Source: Eleginops maclovinus (lineage: Eukaryota > Chordata > Actinopteri > Perciformes > Eleginopidae). Taken from it: a stretch of DNA of 64,000 bases. The position numbers and the translations under genes are program-made. The notes beneath the pieces were generated by a model. It had not been told where the DNA came from. It made no database searches and saw only the letters and a program-made list of their open reading frames with translations. The DNA lies in the NCBI RefSeq assembly GCF_036324505.1, contig NC_086370.1:13130512-13194511 (forward strand), read 5' to 3'. Positions 54,928 through 64,000 of the stretch are shown here, piece by piece; the stretch's first letter is position 1, and each line of letters starts with the position of its first letter.

Positions 54928-56742
54928 CACAAACTGTTATCTAGTTTGGTTTATACATTCACATGAATTGAAAAAAAAAAGTTCCCCAAGTGACAACAGG
55001 TAACGAAAGAAAGAAATGTAATGATATGATAAATAAATCACAAATCAATCCGTTAAATCAGTCAGTTTTTACAGTAAAAGTTTCTGCGAATATGATAAAA
55101 TGTTATATATACGGTAAAATACTCAAATTAAGAAGCAGTAAGATACAGGTATCTCCAGAAATAAGAAAATAAACCAGCCATCGACAAATGTGCACTAGGA
55201 ATTATAATTCCTTACAAATGTGGATTGTATTGTCAGTATGGGTCAGACTGTAAGTCACCATCCCCCTCTTGTTATCTTTTCTCAGTGTTTCAGAGTTTGC
55301 CTGTCACATATCTGGCTGCTGTGCCGTCTTCAGCACTTTGGAGGAGTATGAGCACCACTACAACTCCCTTCACAGACATGTGTGCTGCTCCTGCCGTCGC
55401 TCCCTGCCAAGTGCCCGGCTCCTAGACATTCACATTCAGGAGTGGCATGACTCTCTCTTCACCATCCTTTCTCAGAGGCAAGATATGGTAAGCAAAAGGA
55501 TGTGTTGCGTCCTTTCCCATGACATCTCGGTTGTCTTGCTCTTAAACTAAAAGCAAAACCCTGTAAGATTATTCGAAAAAGAACACTGAGTCTTTAACGT
55601 TTTACATGACACTTCCTTTACATTTTTCAGTACCAGTGTTTGGTGGAGGGCTGTGGACAGAAGTTTAGCTCTAGTAAACAAAGGAAGGACCACCTAATAC
55701 AAATTCACAAGTATCCTCCGGACTTCCGATTTGACAAAACCAAAAAGGACAAAGGGTAAGAATGCATTATTTCTCCATTAGATGGCAGCAAAACCTCACA
55801 AAAACAATACTTTTTGATGTAAGGTTTCAGTCTTGGAGAGTCAGTGCTTGTTGTAGTAAACAGGATTTATGCCTCTTAATTAAAATTCTTGAGTTGAAGC
55901 AATGTGTATATTTTCACTCAGCTATTTCATATTTTCATGTAAAAGTATCATGATAGGTTATAGACCAAGAATCGTTCTGATGCTTTATTGAGACCAATGC
56001 GCAGCTTCAGAGTCAACTGTTTGAAATGGATTAAACCAGAGTTAAATTATTGTAATTTTATTAAAATAATATTGAATGTTTGAATTTCTTTGTTAATAGA
56101 ATGCGGCAGACGATGAAACATCAGCAGAAGGACACGGCTATGGAGGTAGTGGACGATGTGTGTGAGTCTGAGGGTGTGTGTGACGTTATATGTGATGTTC
56201 TGTCCCAACAACCCGAGGAGGGAGAATCCATGGAGATGCATGGGTCCGAGGAAGAAGCTGCTTGCATGGCAAAGTCGGCCTCTACTGAGGATCATGCATA
56301 TCCTAATGCTGCAGCTCACAGCACAGCAAATTCAAGCAGCGACCCACTGAAACCACGATACTCCTACAGGTTAGTCTTTAACAAGTCTGCTGCAAAGCAC
56401 TGGATGTCCCAGGCAGCTTTCGGCTGCAGTAAGAGCGGCCTAAAGTCAGCCATTTTTAAGATGTTTAATGTTAACTCTTGCAATTTAAATTCCTATCTTC
56501 TTAAAGTGCAATACTTAAATTCATGTTTGGCAAACTGCGGGAACGGATCATTCTCTTATTTAAACACAATTTTATATTATTTAAATGTATGTAAATTGAT
56601 ATCTTCCTAATTTTTACCACAGTTTTAAAAATGATAAACATCTGAGGCAGCCGTGTTTTTGTCTCCCAGGGTCCCCACAAATGTGTGTTTTGGTCACGGC
56701 TCCGTCCGGGGCTTCAGAGGGCGGCGGGGAAGGAGGAAATAA
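54008..56742 (+). CDS. znf511: zinc finger protein 511
   Basis: C2H2 zinc-finger protein of poorly known function, probably nuclear. Exons: 54008-54196, 54319-54392, 55286-55487, 55631-55755, 56100-56369, 56670-56742; 933 nt, 310 residues (human about 250). Matches to human include HQLFEDGDIHRHMYLQDL, LEEYEHHYNSLH, EWHDSLFTILSQRQDMYQCL and PPDFRFDKTKK. Zinc fingers: C94/C99/H112/H117, C121/C124/H137/H142 and C158/C163/H176/H181. The acidic region encoded by exon 5 is longer than in human. The end CFGHGSVRGFRGRRGRRK matches the human CFGQG-type terminus. The start at 54008 is the first in-frame ATG; upstream frame begins only with TTG. Neighbouring adam8 agrees with human 10q26. Confidence 0.94.
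54890..54916. repeat. (TA)n microsatellite
   Basis: About 13 TA units inside znf511 intron 2. Confidence 0.9.
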
Positions 56743-56845
56743 ATCAACAGAATACTGTTTTCTGTTATATGAATATAAATGACTTTATACATGCTACACA
56801 ATATAACATGAACACAATATATTCACTGTCATATGGGACACTTCA

Positions 56846-56851
56846 AATAAA
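56846..56851 (+). terminator. znf511: znf511 polyadenylation signal
   Basis: AATAAA about 104 bp after the znf511 stop, the first canonical hexamer. Confidence 0.65.
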
Positions 56852-58184
56852 ATGTTTTTTTACAAATATTTGATGTTAATATACATTCATTCAGGTGATA
56901 AGCAGCGCTGCTCAAGGAAATGCTTAAATGACAAATTAAATGGACAATTTGGAAGAGGAAAATGACAGATATCAGAATTTACATAAAAGATTTTAATAAT
57001 TGTACAAAACATCTCTTTTCCCATTGGATATAAAATACACTGTACATTCATTTAGCATTTTTGAATGTTTGCAAAAATAGCTGATGACTTTTATTTACAT
57101 TTAGTAATGAAACAAGACTTTTAAGAGCTCTTTGAACATCTGTGCAAAAAAAGTTCTCCTTTTGAGGTACCGTAATAAAGTTAAATAACATTAATTAACA
57201 GATTGATTTTATAGGTGATTTATATTTTTGAAACAGAAAAGTGTTAAGAACTACAAACAAACGAGAATGATGTTGTTTAGATAATACATTGTCATTGAAA
57301 GCTCTCATGTATCAAATTAAACATGAACAAATTAAATCGTAATGCCAAATATAAACGTCTTATTTTTTAAAAGGAAAAAGGTCTTAAACTATTTTTCATG
57401 GATTTTTGACCTCATTACAACAGTGATGAAAAAGGCAATGAGCACTCCAGAGTGTGGCTCATGATTGGTCTTGTTATTGATGATTGAAGATGACCCATAT
57501 TTAATTATATGCATTTTTCTTTTAGGATAATGTTCTTCAAGTTTCTTTCATTTCTTCTTTATATTCTCTGATCGTATGTTTAGGTACAATCCAACAATCA
57601 AATGTCTCGGGAATGGAGGTAAATCATTCACATGGAAATCACTTTAGGCAGTCCTCACGATTTATTGCTTAAAAACCCCAAACATCAGGCCTTTAAATGA
57701 TGATTTAATCTCTTCCGACATTTCAAATCACTGACCTCTATTGGAATAGAAAACCTCAAAATAAATGAAGTTTGAAAATTGAGCCTGAACCCTTCACTCG
57801 GTCAGTCATATCAAAAAGATAATACCGAATGCACTGCAAATAAAAATTTTAACACAACTTTTGACTAAAAAGTAAGTAATCATTATTAAAAATGTATTTT
57901 AAAAAGGCCAATGAAGTGAAAAATATCCCACTTATTTCCGTATCGCGTGTTCCTAAGGCATAATTGAAGGACTTTGAGAAGTAAAAGAGGTTGTTAAACC
58001 AGTAAATTTGTGTAAAAAAAATATTACATTTTTCCTTATAACGAAAATATCATACAAAGTTTAAATATAAGATTCACGACAGGTCGAAGTTGCTTTTTTG
58101 CACTGTTGGTTATTTGCTGTATGAAGGTAACTTTTTTTAATTAAAGGAAGGTCTCCAGACGATGCATTTCAAAGTTAGTGAGGG
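56852..58184. other. znf511-msx convergent intergenic region / msx 3' UTR
   Basis: AT-rich sequence between two convergent genes. Part of it, approaching 58184, must be the msx 3' UTR on the minus strand, whose end I cannot fix. No coding seen. Confidence 0.5.
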
Positions 58185-59352
<1,168 letters not shown>

Positions 59353-61148
59353 ACAACCAAATATCCTGCCGCTCGTCCCGTTGCTGTTTTCTTTTTGCGT
59401 TTTCACTCAAAAAATCGGTTATCTCCCACGTTCCTCCAATATTGCGCATCAGCGTTAAAGTTCGTTTTTACGCACTGACTTGTCTCTCCTTCAGTGAAGT
59501 GCCATGAGTTTCCCTCTCATCTTTCCGCCTGCCTATCAGTCTGTCGATGTTCCCACGTGACTCAGCTAAAACCGTTTCTGATAGGCCGGGCTTGTAACGA
59601 CAGTGTTGTGGTCCACTTTTTGTGCCTGTGGTGCGTTGACTGACAAACCTCTGATCAGGGGCGGGGCGCAGAATTTTTGACTCCCACTCACGTTTTTACT
59701 GTTGTCCCTCTCCAGCTACACGAGCACCCTCTCTGATGCACTGCTAACATCATCACTGCATTGATATACAGTATTTAAATTTGTTCACACATGCTTCTTT
59801 GCTAGCTTCCAGTATTGCCAGAAACATTTAGTTAAATGACCATATAATTATACACCTCACTATCTGGTCAGACTAGTGGAGCATTTAGCAGCTAAAGAAA
59901 CAGAGATTTCTTTCAATATATTTTGGTGGAGACCAAAATCAGAGCAAGCATAACTCCGAATGCATATTATTGTTGCTTTGCGGCTTATGAAAATGTAAAT
60001 CGGCAACTGTTTGCTACGACTTTATAAGGCAAAGATATGTTTATGTGTTTACAGCTTGTTCCACTGCCCCTGAGTGGCCAAATAAATACAATAATGAAAA
60101 AGGTTTTACAAAAGACAGAGACAAAGACTCAGTTTAAAAAGTTTAATGTTATCAAATGTTTTGTTATGTGATCAAAAGTGCTTTCACTTGTCGTAGGACC
60201 CTGTCTGAAAGGTTGGACTTACATGTTACAACAATTTATCACCGTGTTTCATTAAGACAGTGAGGCAATCCAGGCTTTAATTCACAGGATTTTTTTGCTC
60301 TTCAGGGTTACTGTCAATATACATAACTATCTTGTGGTCTGTAATCAAATTATCTATGGCTGTGTATTGCCCATACTTCATCCTTTTGTGTTCATTGTCT
60401 GTAATCCTTTTGTGAGACAGTAAAACCCCAACTAATGTTGCAGAGGTCCATTGAAGAGGCCCGTCTAAATTGGCCTTGTTTTGCAGCTTTTCAAATCAAG
60501 TCAAATTATTTTCAGTGAAACCCAATATGTGAGCTTTTCTCTCTCTTATGGGAACTGTTGTTGGGCCTGCAGCAGCCCACTGACTGACTGTCTGTAGGAC
60601 AATTGGTTAAATGGAGTTAACTGTTTCTCTCCCTGAGGTACATTTCTTCTTTGATCCTGCTGCGACTGGCGCCTGTCTGCTCTCTCTCCCCCTCTCCCTT
60701 TCTGTGTGACAGTGATAGATCTCTGGGTAACCATACAAGCTTTCAATGACTGTAATTTAGTGCCTGACAACATTACTTTCTCCTCTACTTACTGTGAATA
60801 TTACCACTCTCACTATTCCCCTGTTTGAAAAGGGATGTAAGGCTGTGTGTTTCTCTCCCATTATTTTATAATGAATGAGTAAATTAAATATCCTTCTTCT
60901 CTCTGAGTAGCATAACAGAACAGAAGAGTACAATGAGTATTTTGGTTTAAGAACCTATATATATTTTTTACTGTATAGTGCATTAGCTGCACTACAACCT
61001 TTTGTAATGGTGTATCTATGTTCTATGTCTCTCTGTCTGTGCATTACTTTTTTTATTACATATCAGCACAATTATTTTTTTGTTCAAAATTGGAAGCCAG
61101 TTCATCCTGAAGATGGTGTGCTTCACTGAATAAGTGAAACATATTTAC
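59353..61148. other. msx upstream region
   Basis: The first few hundred bases, with scattered CpG and GGGGCGGGGC at about 59660, are likely msx promoter. The rest is AT-rich with no recognised gene. Developmental enhancers would be expected here but cannot be read by eye. Confidence 0.45.
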
Positions 61149-61226
61149 CTGTTAGTGGTGCTCGTTTAGGGATACTAGACTTGCTTTGCCCGGGGCCACT
61201 TCGTTTGACAGGAGGCCAGGGGACAA
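61149..61226 (-). CDS. candidate internal exon of an unidentified gene
   Basis: A strong pyrimidine tract and acceptor (minus strand CTTTTTCTTTTAG|TTGTCC) and a consensus donor (AACAG|GTAAAT) enclose 78 nt, exactly 26 codons' worth. One frame, entered with two bases, is open and reads VPWPPVKRSGPGQSKSSIPK followed by RAPLT, a basic, Pro/Ser-rich segment. The other two frames contain stops. GC content is higher than the flanks. I do not recognise the protein; its other exons must lie to the right of the window or be too divergent to see. It could be an alternative exon. Confidence 0.4.
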
Positions 61227-64000
61227 CTAAAAGAAAAAGAAAAAAGAATTTGGGGTTAGCAAGGACATCTATATCCATTTACATTTTTTTTTGCCTGCCG
61301 CTTTAATTACATTTTAAGTTGAAAAAAAAATCCCATTCTGAATTAATTGATTTTCATTGTGAATTAGAAAGGGACACCCCCAACAGCCCACTACCACATC
61401 TCATGGCAATTCATCCAATAGTAGAAATTTAATAAATAACCAAATGTCAACGTTATCTAAGATTCATGCTCATCCAGCATGACTCTACAAAATTGAATTG
61501 TAATCCATTCAAAAGTTGACAGATATTTCAATCTTAAAAAATCAAGGAGCGTCAGACCAATGTCCTCATATTAAATGCTATAGAAGACCAGTGTTCAACA
61601 ACAATACAAATATTGAAATGTAAAAAAAAGATGGATATATACATGTGATACAGAAATATGGAAAGAATGCTTCAATATGTTCAAGTTCTGGGAAAATATT
61701 CATGCTCTCATTCTTCAATTTATTATTGTAGTCTGCCTCACAACTTCAAATATCTCTCTTTCTCTGTCTCTCTTGCCCGCTCACAAACGTGGAGAACTGT
61801 TTAAGGAGGTAGTTGTGGTTTCCAAAAGAGTTTTCCTTTCAAACCAAACATGTTGAAGCAGGTTTTATATATTTTCAGTTTTTAAATCTTTCTCTTTGAT
61901 GAGAGTTGGCAGGGCTTACAGCAATCCTAAGCAAACTTTGGGAGGGGGGCTGGAGTCATGTGGGATAAACATTTATGAAACACACAGCGGGGAACTTTGC
62001 AGAGAAAGTGTATCATCTTCAAAAGAGAAGGGAGGCCTACTCGGTGAAGCATAACAGAACATTATCCTGTGTTCGACTGGACCTGCCAACATTAGTATGT
62101 CAAAATGTCAATGGATCCCAAACTTTTCCTTTCCATGACATTTCCAATAAATCACACTTTCTAAGAATTCTCTTTATCCTCACAGACCAAATGAAGGGTT
62201 GATTTCCATACGCATAAGTATTACCATTCTGTCCATTATGACCAGGTCAGCTTTGTTCATGTCCTTAAATCATTTCCCCGTATTTTTACCATGACAGTAG
62301 GTCTCAAATCCAAATGTAATGACCAAAAATATTTGTTTACATTTTAAAGCTGTCGTGCTTTAAAACCTCCCTGTCTTTTTTATACAGAATCTTTGTACAG
62401 CTGGATTTCAATCACACTCAAATTGGGTCATCAAAGAACCGACTGTTAGCATAACATTACAAAATTATTGAGGAAAACAACTTTTTATATACTGTAAATA
62501 AACTTTAAGTTGCTGCCATCATACGATGATTATGTCATTTGGTAGAATCAAGAGGTCGCAGTGAAGAGTGCAGGTCTCTCACAAGGCCTTTTCTATAAGT
62601 AAGATAATATTGTATTTAACCGCAACTAGGCTAATTCAGATCTGCTTCAAATTGGTTCTTCATTCTTCCTTTCACTAAGTTGCATGAACATTGGGCCATT
62701 GTTTTTTTAGACTGCTGAAAAACAAGCAAATCAAACAGAAAACATAACCTTCTTTGCGGATATAAAAATAAGAAAAATGTGTCAACTTTGTTATGAAAAT
62801 TAAAAGACCACGTCTAAAGAAGAAACTTACACAATGATCGTACAAATGGGAATGCAATGGCAATACTTACAGTCACTCCTGGAGGCAAATCGTGTTTTTG
62901 CACTTGTTTGTTCAACAATGCTTTTAGTTTAAATTCAGGCTAGTGAAACTCAAAATACAGATGTGCTTTAGCCATTATCTTGAAAGCTAGCTTTAGCTGA
63001 AGTTGTCTGCTTGAAGTTTTTGTTGTGAGGATGATAGGTCAGTCATTTTCTTCTTTCGGAGGACATGCTGGAGATTCATAGCAGATGATGCTTAAAACCA
63101 TTGTAATTATGTGATGGGTTGTTGATTGGTTAAGTGCTTTTCATTTATCCTTCATATGTTAGCATGACTTGGCTGCCAGTGTTGACAGGCAAGCAGCGAG
63201 CGGGTTATTATGCCTCTGTCTGTTTTGTATGTAGGATATTGGATTTGGTGACAGGAAGGCGCGTTCCACATGGCGTCTGACAGAGTAGAGCATAGTGTTT
63301 GGCTGATGGCGACTCGGCAGTGAGTCCTGCACGCAGGGCAGGTGCTAACAGGTGAACACAGAGATATTGTTGCTGTATTGTTGCGGTTTGGTTACGGAGG
63401 GGGACAAAGGGAACCAGACACCCTCTCTGGACCTGGAGCGAGCCAGGGGTTAGGGTGAGCTTGGTGACAGTGCTGACAGCAGGGGGGAACTCAGATAGTA
63501 GCCTGCACTCTGCAATGATAACAACTCTGATGATGATGCTAGAGAATGACCCACAGAGGATAGGGATGCCAACTTATCATAGGCTCTTTATTGTCTCGCC
63601 ATGATAGCAGATGTAGGCGTCGTTAGTATGAGAGTGATGACAGCTGAGGAGCAGAGGACATCACAGAGAAACCTGACACATGCAACCTCAAAAGACACAC
63701 ACACACACAGTTTGAGGTACAGCTAACCCATGCAGTGTCTGAGTCTTGAAATATAGAGAAGCTGAACTGTAAACCAAACAAGTCTCTGAGTGTAACAAGA
63801 GCAGCATTCCTGTGGGTCACAGCGGGACACAGGACTGGTATGGCCTTGCAGTATTTCTTGCTATTTTGTGGTATAATGAATGACAAGATAATATATAATA
63901 CTGCATTTTCTACTCCCATTCTGTTTCTAATCTGTTCAAATTCCCATATTATTGGAAATTAGATCTCACAAATTTCTGTGTCACAGAGTCAGATCCTCAC
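61227..64000. other. right-end region without recognised genes
   Basis: Mostly AT-rich. A less AT-rich patch at about 63180-63500 has scattered CpGs but no open exon that I can defend. If the exon at 61149 belongs to a minus-strand gene, this is probably its intron. Confidence 0.4.

Overview
The window is vertebrate nuclear DNA, most likely from a teleost fish. The genes are multi-exon with short introns (often 70-300 bp), long (GT)n/(AC)n microsatellites are abundant, and the interspersed repeats are of fish type: a GATG-tailed LINE fragment, a tRNA-headed SINE and hAT-like fragments. The proteins read as clear orthologues of human genes. Coding lengths were built exon by exon; each complete gene sums to a multiple of three with matching splice phases.

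Layout, left to right. (1) 713-6034, minus strand: the first two coding exons of vinculin (vcl); the rest lies off the left edge. (2) 9374-11739, minus: a complete urokinase-type plasminogen activator (plau) made of signal peptide, one kringle and a trypsin-like protease, with no EGF module. plau next to vcl in the same orientation matches human 10q22. (3) 14424-18176: a young, more than 99% identical head-to-tail duplication of about 1.88 kb. Each copy carries a 5'-truncated LINE with a perfect 12-bp target-site duplication and a reverse-oriented tRNA-derived SINE. A 320-bp AAAG/AAGG tract follows. (4) 19892-25880, plus: chuk (IKK-alpha), 21 coding exons, 734 residues. (5) 27064-27387, plus: a 7SK small nuclear RNA gene with an apparently complete external Pol III promoter. 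(6) 29078-33706, plus: erlin1, 328 residues. chuk followed by erlin1 matches human 10q24. (7) 39370-43389, minus: a spef1-type CH-domain/coiled-coil gene, 240 residues. (8) 44409-53043, minus: adam8, 25 coding exons, 878 residues. (9) 54008-56742, plus: znf511, head-to-head with adam8. (10) 58185-59352, minus: an Msx-class homeobox gene, msx3 by position. adam8, znf511 and msx match the mammalian 10q26/mouse distal chr7 block. (11) 61149-61226, minus: one convincing but unidentified exon.

The genes do not form a pathway together; the grouping is conserved synteny of human-chromosome-10-type blocks, with spef1 as an outsider. The most interesting signal not explained by gene annotation is in the splice sites. 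The last spef1 intron begins with (AC)30 directly after the 5' splice site and ends with (GU)61 directly before the 3' splice site. The two arms are perfectly complementary and could fold the intron so the splice sites meet. An adam8 intron and two chuk introns show partial versions of the same architecture.
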